DNA from: Bryobacterales bacterium
GTDB lineage: Bacteria > Acidobacteriota > Terriglobia > Bryobacterales > Bryobacteraceae
Assembly (NCBI GenBank): GCA_947446025.1
Contig: CANFEY010000016.1
Location: forward strand, 1-64,000
DNA: 64,000 nucleotides
Direction: 5' to 3'
Made by a program: the position numbers and the translations under genes. The notes below the pieces were generated by a model. It made no database searches. It was not told where the DNA came from and was given only the letters and a program-made list of their open reading frames with translations. Of the stretch, positions 18,272 to 27,081 are shown in pieces (position 1 is the first letter of the stretch; every line of letters starts with the position of its first letter).

Positions 18272-18601
18272 TCAGCTCTTATGCGGAATGTCCACTTCCG
18301 CAAAGCTGCCGGGGGTCGCCCCATTCACAGCCGCAACAATGCGGTCGAGATGGAATTTGACGTCCAGCCATTGTTGGTTTCCGAGAACGACGATGGCGAT
18401 CACTCGTCCGGAAAGATTCTGCTGGTAGCGGATGTTCTTGTCGGAGGTAAGCAACAGTTCGTAGCCCGCGGCTTCCGCTTGTCGAAGTAGCTCACCATTC
18501 TTCAACTCGTGCCAGCCGATCCGCCGGGCAAACGCCACTTCATGCCCGACAAGACTGCGGGCGATAGGATTGGGCGTGCCGTTGTCGAATAGAATCCTCA
18601 T
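18272..18601 (-). CDS. DUF5615 PIN-like toxin
   Basis: 109 residues. MRILFDNGTPNPIARSLVGH with the first Asp, LLLTSDKNIRYQQNL with the second acidic site: the Mut7-C/DUF5615 PIN-like fold, a presumed RNase. It is paired with the DUF433 gene by a 4-bp ATGA overlap, the standard order antitoxin then toxin. Confidence 0.82.
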   Translation of the reverse strand: MRILFDNGTPNPIARSLVGHEVAFARRIGWHELKNGELLRQAEAAGYELLLTSDKNIRYQQNLSGRVIAIVVLGNQQWLDVKFHLDRIVAAVNGATPGSFAEVDIPHKS

Positions 18602-18840
18602 CCGTACGCGGGCGCTTTTTCTAAACTCTGCGTGGCGAAATGAAGCACGGCCTTGACTTCTTGCTCGGTCACGTCGAACACCTCAGTGATCTCCTTGACG
18701 GATAGGCCAGCCTCAAGGTTTTCGAAAATTGTTTGCACGGGCATGCGAGTACCCTTCAGAACCCAGGCACCGCTCACCTTTCCAGGAATGCTTTCGACAG
18801 CGGGACATTGGGACCAATCAAGGCGTGTCATGCGGATCAC
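18598..18840 (-). CDS. DUF433 antitoxin
   Basis: 80 residues, GTG start with a TACCAT box 7 nt upstream. DUF433 pattern: GAWVLKGTRMPVQTIFENLE followed by GLSVKEITEVFDVTEQEVKA, a small helix-turn-helix. Known partner of DUF5615 proteins; here directly upstream of one. A shorter start at the internal ATG (18831) is possible. Confidence 0.82.
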   Translation of the reverse strand: MIRMTRLDWSQCPAVESIPGKVSGAWVLKGTRMPVQTIFENLEAGLSVKEITEVFDVTEQEVKAVLHFATQSLEKAPAYG

Positions 18841-18938
18841 TTCCTTAATGGTAACTCCGACGAAGGTGAGTGGATGGTTACACCACTTTGCGCGTTGTCT
18901 ACCAGGTCCGAATGTTAAGGTGAAAGAGGCAAGTCTTC

Positions 18939-19175
18939 ATGAAACGAACCACAGTCCGAGATCTTCGTTGTACCTTTGCGCGGGTCGAGCGGTTGCTGGC
19001 CGATGGGGAAAGTATCGAAATCACAAAGCGCGGCGGCGTGGTGGCCCATCTCGTTCCGGTGCACCGTAAGAATTCGCCCATGCCGGATTTCGCGGGGCGG
19101 GTAGCGAAGATCTTCGGTAAGGACGTATTGAAAGTGAGCGGAGCCGAACTTATTCGCTGGGATCGAGATCGTTGA
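18939..19175 (+). CDS. Phd/YefM-like antitoxin without toxin
   Basis: 78 residues: MKRTTVRDLRCTFARVERLL then ESIEITKRGGVVAHLVPV, the Phd/YefM fold, with a toxin-binding tail. An AGAGG site lies upstream. No toxin gene follows: the next gene is a 318-residue nuclease candidate. Either an orphan antitoxin or a repressor borrowed for the next gene (85-nt gap, own TACAAT box). Confidence 0.7.
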   Translation: MKRTTVRDLRCTFARVERLLADGESIEITKRGGVVAHLVPVHRKNSPMPDFAGRVAKIFGKDVLKVSGAELIRWDRDR

Positions 19176-19260
19176 GGCTAGACATTACGACGCCACCAAC
19201 GTTCTTGTCCCGAACATCTTCAACATTCAACAGAGCCTACAATACAGACCTGGGGTGAAC

Positions 19261-20214
19261 ATGGCTATTTGGCGGATGAAGTTGAGGGCTGGCACGCGCG
19301 GTGATGATATGTGGCCGTTATGTAAGGAGAAAAAGGTTGCAGCAATCACTTACAACGGAATAAGGAACATCGATCTTCGTCCATACTCCCGCGAGAATCA
19401 CCCGCCGGGATGGGATCAGGTTGGCGGCGGCAAGGGAAGCGTGAGTCACTTTGCCTGGGACATTAGAGGTGGGGACACCATCTTCGTAGGCGATTCCGAG
19501 ACTCACGAGTTGGTTGGTATGGGCTATGTGAAGGCACTCTCGGGAGAACCCGCCTATCGTTTTGATCCCAACTCGCAGGTCATAGCGCCGAGTGGCGAAA
19601 CTTGGTGTCATCTGATCGACGTCGACTGGGATGAGAAATTCAAGACGATTCGGTATAAAGATCGAGCTGGACAAATCACAGTGCTGCGACTGGAGCAGAA
19701 CGAGATCGAAGACTACCACCGTAGGTCGCAAGTCGAGGAACACCGAACTCTCCTTCCAGAGACGGAAGTGCAAGACCTTTTGCGCTTGGAAGAAGCTCAG
19801 TACTTGCGCCATAGTCCGGCGGCAATGAGGCTAATTCTTCGCAAACATCTGACCCTGTCAAAACAATTCAAACAGTGGCTTGGGCAAAAGTACGACATCC
19901 AGGTTACCGAGGAAAAATCGCAAATTGACGCGACGTTTGAATCAGCAGGCCGACGCTTTCTGGTGGAATTCAAGGTTGCTTATGACTGCAACACCAAGAG
20001 CGCAATCCGTGAAGCACTGGGTCAGATTCTCGAGTATAACCACTACCCCCCTCGTGTCAGCCATGATCGCTGGTTGCTCGTACTAGACACTGATCCTCGC
20101 GAACAAGACCTCGCCTTCGTGAAAAACCTTCGGGAGAGGCTCTACCTTCCCTTAAGTATTGGCTGGCTGGCCGGTTCTGAATTTCAGTTCGATCCGCCTT
20201 TGGATATCCGATAA
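19261..20214 (+). CDS. Probable PD-(D/E)XK restriction-type nuclease
   Basis: 317 residues from the ATG at 19261 (GGGGTG upstream; GTG at 19255 is an alternative). The front (about 1-120: MAIWRMKLRAG, GDTIFVGDSETHELVGMGYV) looks like an EVE/PUA-type or similar beta-barrel, which in other enzymes reads modified bases. The back holds a nuclease core: SQIDATFESAGRRFLVEFK, i.e. Asp, then E-x-K nine residues later, followed by a helix with REALGQILEYNHYP, the Gln of many restriction folds. Lower GC than accD next to it. I infer a modification-dependent or related single-gene defence enzyme; the specificity cannot be seen. Confidence 0.6.
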   Translation: MAIWRMKLRAGTRGDDMWPLCKEKKVAAITYNGIRNIDLRPYSRENHPPGWDQVGGGKGSVSHFAWDIRGGDTIFVGDSETHELVGMGYVKALSGEPAYRFDPNSQVIAPSGETWCHLIDVDWDEKFKTIRYKDRAGQITVLRLEQNEIEDYHRRSQVEEHRTLLPETEVQDLLRLEEAQYLRHSPAAMRLILRKHLTLSKQFKQWLGQKYDIQVTEEKSQIDATFESAGRRFLVEFKVAYDCNTKSAIREALGQILEYNHYPPRVSHDRWLLVLDTDPREQDLAFVKNLRERLYLPLSIGWLAGSEFQFDPPLDIR

Positions 20215-20239
20215 AGGCTGCGCAAACCGTGCTATTGAA

Positions 20240-21103
20240 TTATTGGGCAGTCGCGGCACCACAAAAGAATTTCAACGAGCGGGAGATGAAGGCTTTCATC
20301 TCCGACCGCTTGACCACGGCGTCCAGCAGGCCGTGTTCCAGCAGGAACTCGCTGCATTGGAATCCGGCGGGCAGCTTTTGCCGGATGGTCTGTTCGATCA
20401 CGCGCGGGCCGGCGAAGGCGATCAACGCTCCTGGCTCGCCGATGTTGAGATCGCCGAGCATGGCGAAGCTGGCGGTGACGCCGCCGGTGGTGGGATCGGT
20501 CAGTATGCTGATGTAGGGGATCTTCGCTTCATCGAGCCGCATGAGAGCCGCGGAGATGCGGGCGAGCTGCATCAAACTGACCGCGCCTTCCTGCATGCGC
20601 GCGCCACCGGATGCGGCCACGATGATCAGCGGGGTGCGATCTTCCAGGCTCCGCTCCACGGCGCGGGTGATTTTTTCGCCCACCACTGCGCCCATGCTGC
20701 CGCCCATGAACCGGAATTCCATGACGCACACGTTGACCCGGCGGCCATCGAGGGTGCCGCGCACCGAATGCAGCGCATCCGAGGACTCCGATGCCAGGCG
20801 TGAGGCGATCAACTTGGCGGAGTATTTTTTCTGGTCTTCGAAGCGCAGAGGATCGGTGGAGACCAGGTTGGTGTCGAATTCCTCGTATTCGCCGTCCAGC
20901 AGCATGGCCAGTCGCGCGCGCGCGTCAATGCGGAAGTGGAAATCGCATTGCGGGCAGCACTGGAAATTTTCGTCCAGGGCCTTCTTCCAGATGATCTGGG
21001 AACACTTCTCGCACTTCAGCCACAGGCCTTCGGTACGGATGTGGCGTTCCTGATCGGAAATGTCTTCTTCAACGCCGGACTTCTCTCGCTTAAACCACGC
21101 CAT
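20240..21103 (-). CDS. accD: Acetyl-CoA carboxylase carboxyltransferase subunit beta
   Basis: 287 residues. AccD with AccA moves CO2 from carboxybiotin to acetyl-CoA, the committed step of fatty acid synthesis. Seen: N-terminal zinc ribbon (CEKC ... CPQC, about 31-53), crotonase-like core with EFRFMGGSMGAVVGEKI, AASGGARMQEG and TGGVTASFAMLGD. A TACCCT box lies 9 nt before the ATG. accA is not in the window. Confidence 0.96.
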   Translation of the reverse strand: MAWFKREKSGVEEDISDQERHIRTEGLWLKCEKCSQIIWKKALDENFQCCPQCDFHFRIDARARLAMLLDGEYEEFDTNLVSTDPLRFEDQKKYSAKLIASRLASESSDALHSVRGTLDGRRVNVCVMEFRFMGGSMGAVVGEKITRAVERSLEDRTPLIIVAASGGARMQEGAVSLMQLARISAALMRLDEAKIPYISILTDPTTGGVTASFAMLGDLNIGEPGALIAFAGPRVIEQTIRQKLPAGFQCSEFLLEHGLLDAVVKRSEMKAFISRSLKFFCGAATAQ

Positions 21104-21128
21104 CTACTTACTAGGGTAGCAGTCCGCT

Positions 21129-23717
21129 CTACTGAATCGCGATGCGGACAGTGTTGGCGCGTAGGCCGTCGGCCCATAGAACGACGTCGACGCTGCCTCG
21201 TCCAGAGAGCGCGCGGGGGATGCGGACGTTTACCTGATCCAGGCCGTCGAACTCGCCTTGCGGTCCGGAGTAAAGCACGTCGGCTGGAATGCCGCCGATG
21301 GTCGCGGTGACGCCGGTGCCTCGGATGCCGGTGCCGAAGAGCAAGAGGAACAGCTGATCGGTTGCGGGGCCCAGGGAAATGGGGGCGGGGAGGTAGCGGT
21401 TGACGTCCGTGTCCAGACGGATGACGCCGGTGGTGGTGGATGGGCCGGACGCAGGGACGCGCTGGACTAGGGCTGCTGGTGCATCCCAGCCGTCCGAGTT
21501 GGCGGTGAACAGCGCGGGCGCTGCGCCGGTGACCTGCAGCTTTCCACGCGCGATGACGATGTCTCCGCGAAAAACAGCCACGCGAGCCTCGCCGTCGGCC
21601 ATGTTGGGGGGAACGATGTAGTTGATCTGTCCGGCGGAGACGAAGAACAGCGGAGCGTCAAAGCTAGCACTGGTTCGATCCGTGACGGTGATGCGCAGGC
21701 CGCCTAGTGTGGCCGGAGGCTTTCCGGAGGCGACAATGGTCGCATCCGCCAAGCTTGTGCCGAAGCCGCTCACGATGGAGCCGCGTGCAACCACGCCTTT
21801 GGTCAGGCTGGCGGCGGATCCCGTGGAGAAGTCCTCCGCTTCCGGCGTTCCTGCGAACACGGTGAAACGGAAAGCGCGGCTGACCGTGCCTGCAACGTAC
21901 CAGCGCCCGTACAACGTAGTTCCGGCGGGAGTGTCGGCTGGAATTGGAAAGCTCAGAGACGCGTACCCTAGGCGAGAACCGTTGTCGTCGGTGGTCACGG
22001 CCCTGCGGAGGAAGGAACCCGTCGTCGGAATGGCTCCGGTGCCTGGGTCGGTTCGGTCGATCACTAGCACTGCTTGCGTCAATGCCGGGACGTTGGTGAC
22101 GGCAACGGTGAATCGAGGGTTGCCGGCGTATGCGGGTTCGAGGGCGATGGCTTGGGGGACTACGGCCCCGCTGCCCACGCCGGTAAGCACGGGAACACGC
22201 GCGGATTCGGAGTACAACATGGGCCGGTCAAACAGCGGTCCGGATTCAGACGAGGCTCTCGCGTCCAGTAATTGGTAGGGGAGGAAGGTAGCCAGGTCCG
22301 ACTTCTCTTCCGCGCTCAGGTTTAGACGGCGCAGTTGCGCCAACTGGAAGCCGGGGGAATCACGGAAGTCGCCGCCGCGGTCGTAGAAGGCGATGACTTC
22401 TTCGATGTTGTTCGCGCCCGTGTGGAACAGTCCGCCGCGCCGTCCGGCGTTGCGCAGACTGGGGGTGCGGAAGGCACCCATATCTTGCGGTACGTTGGTG
22501 ATTGCTCCGCGTCCGGTATCTTCGGCGACGGGGCGGACGCCGGTGGCATGGGTGAGCCCGTCGGAAGTCACGCCGACGCGATGGCACAACGCGCAACCTT
22601 CGCGGGTAAACGTCTGCACGGCACGGGTGAGTTGCGGAGTCAGGGCGTTGTCGAAGGCGGTCTGCTCCGCCAGCAAGGTGCGCTCATAGCTGGCGATCGC
22701 CATGGCTAGGCGCGTGGCGGTGATCTCCGGGGTGCCGAAAGCGTCCTCAAATAGCGCGGCATAGGAGCGTCCGCCGATCCACTTGGCCAGGGCCGAGGGA
22801 ACGGACGGCGAGAGCGCGAGCGGCTGGGATCGGGCGATCCGCTCCACCACGTCGGCGAGCGTCCGTCCTTCGTGTGCCATTTCCGCGGTGTTGAGCAGTG
22901 GCAGCAAGGCTTGGGCTTCCAAGGACGCCGCGGTGGAGAGAACGATTTGACCTGTGACCGGGTCCAGAAGTTGGGTCCCGGAGCGTGAATCCCACAGCAC
23001 ACCCTGGGTGGCAAAGGCGGCGTCCAGCACGGAACTGGCGCGGCGCGGCGTCACTTGGGTCTGTAAGCCGAAGACAGGCGACCATTGGTACGATCCGTCG
23101 GCGCGCGTGGCTGGGACACCCGGCGACCCCACTACGTCATCGGGCGTGCCGAATACTCCGTCGAGACCAGGATGTCTTGCGGCGGGGGAGTCTTTGACGG
23201 AGCGCGGGTCAGTTCCGCCGCTGCTGAGCACGTGGCAGGTACCGCATGCCACGGTGCGGGTGGAAGAAAGCTGCTCATCCCAGAACAGAGTCTTGCCGAG
23301 ATAAATGCGGGATGCAGTGAGCGGGTTGCCGGAGGGGATGGGGATACCGGCAGGGACGACACCGATTTGCGGGGGTGGCGTGAAGGCGGCGTTACCGGTC
23401 GACGTGGAGCCGCGGTCGGCGGCGCTGAGAGCGCTCTGCCCGTTGGGGCCTTCGGCGCGCACCCAATAGAAGTAGCTTTCGCCGGGGCTAGTGACGTCGG
23501 TGAACTGGATCGATTCGGTGACGCCCAAGCTGACGGCGGCGGTCGCATTGTTGGCCGTGGCGCGGAAGACCCGGTAGGTCTGCGCATCGCGCACGTGATT
23601 CCATGCGAGCCTGATGCGGCCGGGGTAGGCAGCATCGGAGGCCGTGAGTCCGCTGGGCGCTTCGGGTACGGCAGCAAGTAGAGGCAGGCAGAGGGCAAGG
23701 ATGAGTGAGAACCGCAT
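21129..23717 (-). CDS. Secreted FN3/di-heme cytochrome c peroxidase with Solibacter-type C-terminal domain
   Basis: 862 residues from the ATG at 23717, which gives a clean signal peptide (MRFSLILALCLPLLAAVPEA); a start 10 codons earlier is open. Order: a fibronectin-III-like domain (about 15-100), a di-heme peroxidase of the MauG/CcpA type with two CxxCH sites (CGTCH near 158, CALCH near 378) and typical MAHEGRTLADVVERI and DMGAFRTPSLRNAGRRGGLF, then about 210 residues of the TIGR03437 domain (GQINYIVPPNMADGEARVAV ... DQVNVRIPRALSGRGSVDVV). It probably acts in the periplasm or at the surface, reducing peroxide or oxidising a partner. The joining of these three modules is unusual. Confidence 0.85.
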   Translation of the reverse strand: MRFSLILALCLPLLAAVPEAPSGLTASDAAYPGRIRLAWNHVRDAQTYRVFRATANNATAAVSLGVTESIQFTDVTSPGESYFYWVRAEGPNGQSALSAADRGSTSTGNAAFTPPPQIGVVPAGIPIPSGNPLTASRIYLGKTLFWDEQLSSTRTVACGTCHVLSSGGTDPRSVKDSPAARHPGLDGVFGTPDDVVGSPGVPATRADGSYQWSPVFGLQTQVTPRRASSVLDAAFATQGVLWDSRSGTQLLDPVTGQIVLSTAASLEAQALLPLLNTAEMAHEGRTLADVVERIARSQPLALSPSVPSALAKWIGGRSYAALFEDAFGTPEITATRLAMAIASYERTLLAEQTAFDNALTPQLTRAVQTFTREGCALCHRVGVTSDGLTHATGVRPVAEDTGRGAITNVPQDMGAFRTPSLRNAGRRGGLFHTGANNIEEVIAFYDRGGDFRDSPGFQLAQLRRLNLSAEEKSDLATFLPYQLLDARASSESGPLFDRPMLYSESARVPVLTGVGSGAVVPQAIALEPAYAGNPRFTVAVTNVPALTQAVLVIDRTDPGTGAIPTTGSFLRRAVTTDDNGSRLGYASLSFPIPADTPAGTTLYGRWYVAGTVSRAFRFTVFAGTPEAEDFSTGSAASLTKGVVARGSIVSGFGTSLADATIVASGKPPATLGGLRITVTDRTSASFDAPLFFVSAGQINYIVPPNMADGEARVAVFRGDIVIARGKLQVTGAAPALFTANSDGWDAPAALVQRVPASGPSTTTGVIRLDTDVNRYLPAPISLGPATDQLFLLLFGTGIRGTGVTATIGGIPADVLYSGPQGEFDGLDQVNVRIPRALSGRGSVDVVLWADGLRANTVRIAIQ

Positions 23718-23779
23718 AGTCTGAGGATGCCAGAGATTGGCGCGCATGGAGGTTAAGAAATTGTTAAACTTGCTCCATT

Positions 23780-24859
23780 ATGCGGCAGCTTACTCTCACT
23801 TTGTTGGCTTTGGCTTCGGCGGCGCTCGCGCAGCAGAAGGGACCGGCCATGCCGCCGCCGCTCGGCTGCGGCGTTCACGGCGATGCGGAGGTGATCTGCG
23901 GAACCCGGTCTCCCGAAGACCTCGAACTCACCCCCGACGGCAAGTTCCTCATCGTCCCCCAGTTCGTCAACGGTCCAGCCGGAGCTGGCGTGGCAGGGTT
24001 GTACTTATTCGATCTCTCCAAGAAAACCTTCGCGCGGTTGACGGCTGCCAACGAACCCCTCAAGGACTGGGGCGATGCCGCCTGCCCCGGTCCCATCGGG
24101 GAAGCGCTTGCACCGCACGGCACGTCGCTAGTGAAACGCGCCAACGGTAAGCAACAGCTCTACGTGGTGAACCATGGCGGACGCCAGTCCATCGAGATGT
24201 ACGAATTGAAGCAGGCCGCGGGGAACTGGGGCATTGTGTGGCACGGCTGCGTGGTGTCGCCGGGGGCGGATTACAACGACGTAGCCGCGCTCACCGACGG
24301 CAGCTTCATCGCGACCCATCCCACCGGTATTCCCGCCGACCCCGCGCAGAAAGGCAAGCAGGCGGGCGGCGGTCAATTCGGCGGACAGCCCACCGGCTTC
24401 GTTGTGCGCTGGGCCGCGGGCAAGGAAACCGAACTGCCCGGCACGCGCACCGCGTATCCCAACGGCGTGGTGGCCACACCGGACGGCAAGACCGCCTACT
24501 ACGCTGTCTACGCGTCCAAGGAAGCCCGCCGCTACGACGTGCGCGCGCAGAAGGAGACCGGCGTGGTGAAGCTCGACTTCATGCCGGACAACTTGACGTG
24601 GACCAAGCAGGGCAACCTGCTGGCCGCGGGGATCAAGGGCATCGCCGGTGAGTGTCCGGCGGCCAGCGGACAATTCTGCCGCCAAGCCTTCGCGGTGGAT
24701 GCGATTGATCCCGGTAAGATGACGCGCAAGCCGGTTTACGACTCCATTGGCAAGGGCGTGCTGATTCCCGGTGTGTCGTCGGCGCTGCAAGTGGGCAACG
24801 ACGTCTACGTGGGCGCGTTCGAAGGCGACCGCATCGTGAAGGTGGCCTGGAAGGAATAG
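23780..24859 (+). CDS. Secreted six-bladed beta-propeller (SMP-30/arylesterase-like)
   Basis: 359 residues, signal peptide (MRQLTLTLLALASAALAQ). Divergent from the peroxidase gene. Blade-like motifs: EDLELTPDGKFLIVPQF, YLFDLSKKTFARL, DYNDVAALTDGSFIATH, PNGVVATPDGKTAYYAVYAS, GVSSALQVGNDVYVGAFEGD. This resembles SMP-30/strictosidine-synthase/paraoxonase-like enzymes, whose Ca-dependent sites hydrolyse lactones. The exact substrate is not predictable. Confidence 0.75.
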   Translation: MRQLTLTLLALASAALAQQKGPAMPPPLGCGVHGDAEVICGTRSPEDLELTPDGKFLIVPQFVNGPAGAGVAGLYLFDLSKKTFARLTAANEPLKDWGDAACPGPIGEALAPHGTSLVKRANGKQQLYVVNHGGRQSIEMYELKQAAGNWGIVWHGCVVSPGADYNDVAALTDGSFIATHPTGIPADPAQKGKQAGGGQFGGQPTGFVVRWAAGKETELPGTRTAYPNGVVATPDGKTAYYAVYASKEARRYDVRAQKETGVVKLDFMPDNLTWTKQGNLLAAGIKGIAGECPAASGQFCRQAFAVDAIDPGKMTRKPVYDSIGKGVLIPGVSSALQVGNDVYVGAFEGDRIVKVAWKE

Positions 24860-24860
24860 A

Positions 24861-25520
24861 TTACGACGCCGCTTCAAAACGGCTAACCACTTCGGAGTGG
24901 TCCAGCCCCAGCAGCTTGCGGCCATGCATCGCGAGTTCGAAGCGGTCTTTCACGCCGGTCTTCTCGAAGATGTGCATCAGGTGGACCTTGACGGTGCCGG
25001 CGGTGATGGACAGCGTCCCGGCGATCTCTTTGTTCTTCATGCCGACGCAGATTTGCTTGACGATCTCGCGCTCGCGGGGCGTGAGGCGGGGCGCGGCGCG
25101 GCGTTCGAAGCCGGGCAGCGTTTGTTCGACCGAGCCTTCGATCCAGATGTTGCCTTGGCCGACAGCGCGTAGGCAGTCGACTACAGACTGCACGGGGAGC
25201 GTTTTCTTCAGCACGCCGCGCGCGCCGATTTGCAGGGCGCGGAAGCAGTCGATTTCGGCTAGGTTGTTAACCCACAGGACGGGCTGGCATTTCGGCCAGG
25301 TGCTCTTCACGTCGGAGATGAACTGGAAGACCATCTTGAGGCCGCTCGAATGGTCGACTAGCATGATGTCGGGGTGCAGTTCGCGCGTCGCGGCGATGGA
25401 TTCGGTGAGGCTGCTGGACGATCCAAGGTATTGAAATTCGTCCGATCGCGACAGGACCTTTTCTAGACCCTCTACTACGATGGGCTGCGATTCACAGGCG
25501 AAAACGGTCAGTGTGCTCAA
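24861..25520 (-). CDS. LuxR/NarL-type response regulator (orphan)
   Basis: 219 residues, TTG start. A receiver domain (about 4-125) with the phosphoacceptor Asp in DIMLVDHSS and the Lys in GVLKK, but with the usual acidic pair near the N-terminus replaced (ACESQPIV). C-terminal LuxR helix-turn-helix: LTPREREIVKQICVGMKNKE then AGTVKVHLMHIFEKTGV. No kinase gene nearby. A paralogue with the same features lies at 51750-52451, next to the Tad ATPase gene. Confidence 0.85.
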   Translation of the reverse strand: MSTLTVFACESQPIVVEGLEKVLSRSDEFQYLGSSSSLTESIAATRELHPDIMLVDHSSGLKMVFQFISDVKSTWPKCQPVLWVNNLAEIDCFRALQIGARGVLKKTLPVQSVVDCLRAVGQGNIWIEGSVEQTLPGFERRAAPRLTPREREIVKQICVGMKNKEIAGTLSITAGTVKVHLMHIFEKTGVKDRFELAMHGRKLLGLDHSEVVSRFEAAS

Positions 25521-25601
25521 AGTCTACTTGTCCCCTAAGTTCAAACAATCGTCGTGGAAACTCTACAGAGATAGGTACTAAGTGCCGATTGCGGGCCCTA
25601 C

Positions 25602-25633
25602 GTAGTTCCGGCGTACTAGCGGGCGGGTAAAAT
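25602..25633 (+). promoter_or_regulatory. Candidate regulator site and promoter
   Basis: GTAGTTCCGGCGTACT at 25602-25617, matching the site at 12679-12694 in 13 of 16 bases, followed 10 bp later by a TAAAAT -10 box (25628-25633) that is 6 nt from the ATG of the next gene. The site therefore covers the -35 position, where an activator of LuxR type would bind. Confidence 0.4.
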
Positions 25634-25639
25634 GAAGCG

Positions 25640-26329
25640 ATGTTGAAACGAATTGCTTGCTTGATCGCTCTTAGTGTGATCGCGTGGGGGCAGTCGAGCT
25701 CACCTTCAAGCCCGCCCTCAAGCCCGCCCTCCAGCGATGAGTTGCGCGGGCTGATGCGCCTGGTGCTTGCGAACGTGCAGAAGGCGGACAGCCAGCAGGC
25801 CGACTACTCTTTCACGCGGACCAGTGTGCGGAGCGATTTGAATGCCGACGGGTCGGTGAAGAAACGGTATCCAGAGGTGGTGGTCCAGGTGACGCCACTC
25901 TCGCGGCGGCGGGCGGAAGACACGAGCTGGCTGGCGGAATTTCCGGAAGCGCTGGAGTACAAGAAGGTGGGCGAAGAAGAAATCGCCGGCAGGGTGACGT
26001 GGGTGCTGGAGTGTTCGCCGCGCGCGGGGTATAGGGCGCGGAGTTTGCGGGCTCGGGTGTTTGAGAAGACTCGGGGGCGGGTGTGGATTGACGTGGCGGA
26101 TTCGCAGTTGGTGCGCGTGGACGCGGCGGTGTTCGATACGGTGAACATCGGGTGGGGGATGGCGGCGAAGATTCAGAAGGGCACGCGGTTTCAGATCGAC
26201 CGGCGGAAGTTGCCCGATGGAGCGTGGCTGCCGGAATCGCAGACCATCCGGTTCGCGGCGAAGGTGATGCTGGTGAAGTCGCTGGCGGTGGAGGAGAGTG
26301 CGCGGTTCAGCGGGTACCGGCGGCCTTAG
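25640..26329 (+). CDS. Secreted LolA-like protein
   Basis: 229 residues with signal peptide (MLKRIACLIALSVIAWGQ), then a Ser/Pro repeat (SSPSSPPSSPPSS) and a beta-rich domain with ESQTIRFAAKVMLVKSLAVE and RVWIDVADSQLVRVDAAV, the pattern of the LolA/LolB-like outer-membrane lipoprotein-sorting superfamily. Divergent from the LuxR regulator; no Shine-Dalgarno site. The Ser/Pro repeat is a simple-sequence run (SSPP unit). Confidence 0.6.
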   Translation: MLKRIACLIALSVIAWGQSSSPSSPPSSPPSSDELRGLMRLVLANVQKADSQQADYSFTRTSVRSDLNADGSVKKRYPEVVVQVTPLSRRRAEDTSWLAEFPEALEYKKVGEEEIAGRVTWVLECSPRAGYRARSLRARVFEKTRGRVWIDVADSQLVRVDAAVFDTVNIGWGMAAKIQKGTRFQIDRRKLPDGAWLPESQTIRFAAKVMLVKSLAVEESARFSGYRRP

Positions 26330-26871
26330 GAGAAGAGGGTCTCCAGAGGAATCTCGAAACCCGGAAGCAGGGCGGAGACAAGCGTTGTGTTGCCGGCGAA
26401 TTCGATCTCCGGGAGACGCGGGCTGGTCCACAATTCCACTTCGCGGGTCTCGGGATAAACCAGCCAGACTTCTTTGATGCCAGCGGCGAAGTATTGGTGC
26501 AGCTTGCGGTGGACGGACGGGGTAGTTTCGTTGGGGGAGAGGACTTCGACCGCAATGTTCGGGATGATGTGAATGACCTTCGCATCCTGGAGCTCGGCGC
26601 GGTGGTCGCCGAGGATCACGGCGAGGTCGGGGGCGCGGCGGGTTTCGGGGGAGAGGGCAAAGAGGTTCTCGGAATTGAGCACTTCGCCGGATCGCGTCTT
26701 GCGGAAGTAGATGCCGAGATCCACTTCGAGGTTGTGGACAATCCGGTTGTGTTTGTAGGCAGGCCGCGTCGTTTCGATCAACTCCCCTTCGTCGAGTTCG
26801 TAGCGCTTGTCTTCCTCGAACGGGTAGTTGTCGAATTGTTCGGCGGTCAGCAGAACTTTAGTCGCGCCCAT
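26326..26871 (-). CDS. Uma2 family putative endonuclease (DUF820)
   Basis: 181 residues from the ATG at 26871, chosen because a TACACT box is 6 nt upstream (it would touch an ATG at 26877). Uma2 pattern: KRYELDEGELIETTRPAYKH, LGIYFRK, APDLAVILGD, AVEVLSPNETTPSVHRKLHQ, YFAAGIKEVWLVYPETREVE: the PD-(D/E)XK-like core D...E-V-L and K. Uma2 genes are spread widely in Cyanobacteria, Chloroflexi and Acidobacteria; their role is unknown. Confidence 0.85.
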   Translation of the reverse strand: MGATKVLLTAEQFDNYPFEEDKRYELDEGELIETTRPAYKHNRIVHNLEVDLGIYFRKTRSGEVLNSENLFALSPETRRAPDLAVILGDHRAELQDAKVIHIIPNIAVEVLSPNETTPSVHRKLHQYFAAGIKEVWLVYPETREVELWTSPRLPEIEFAGNTTLVSALLPGFEIPLETLFS

Positions 26872-26886
26872 GACCATAGTGTACGC

Positions 26887-27071
26887 CTAGGGCGTGGCGG
26901 GTTTCAGCAGGGCGGGCCCGTTGACCATGACGTTGATGCCTTGGAGACTTTGAGGGCGACGATGCGGTCCAGGCGTGTGTCGCGGGCTTTGAAGACTTCT
27001 CCCATGCCTCCGGCCCCGATTTTAGAGAGGATCTCGAAGTGGCCTAGGCGGTCGCCGGGTGAGAGCGGCAT
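26887..27071 (-). pseudogene. Remnant of a Ser/Thr protein kinase gene
   Basis: From the ATG at 27071: [20 protein letters not shown] then [20 protein letters not shown] and KVSK, the first ATP-binding motif of an acidobacterial kinase, as in the intact kinase at 31776. The match stops abruptly; the last bases, in another frame, read [17 protein letters not shown] and a TAG, perhaps the end of the old propeller or another gene. Almost the whole kinase has been deleted. Confidence 0.65.
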
Positions 27072-27081
27072 ATCTTCCAGG

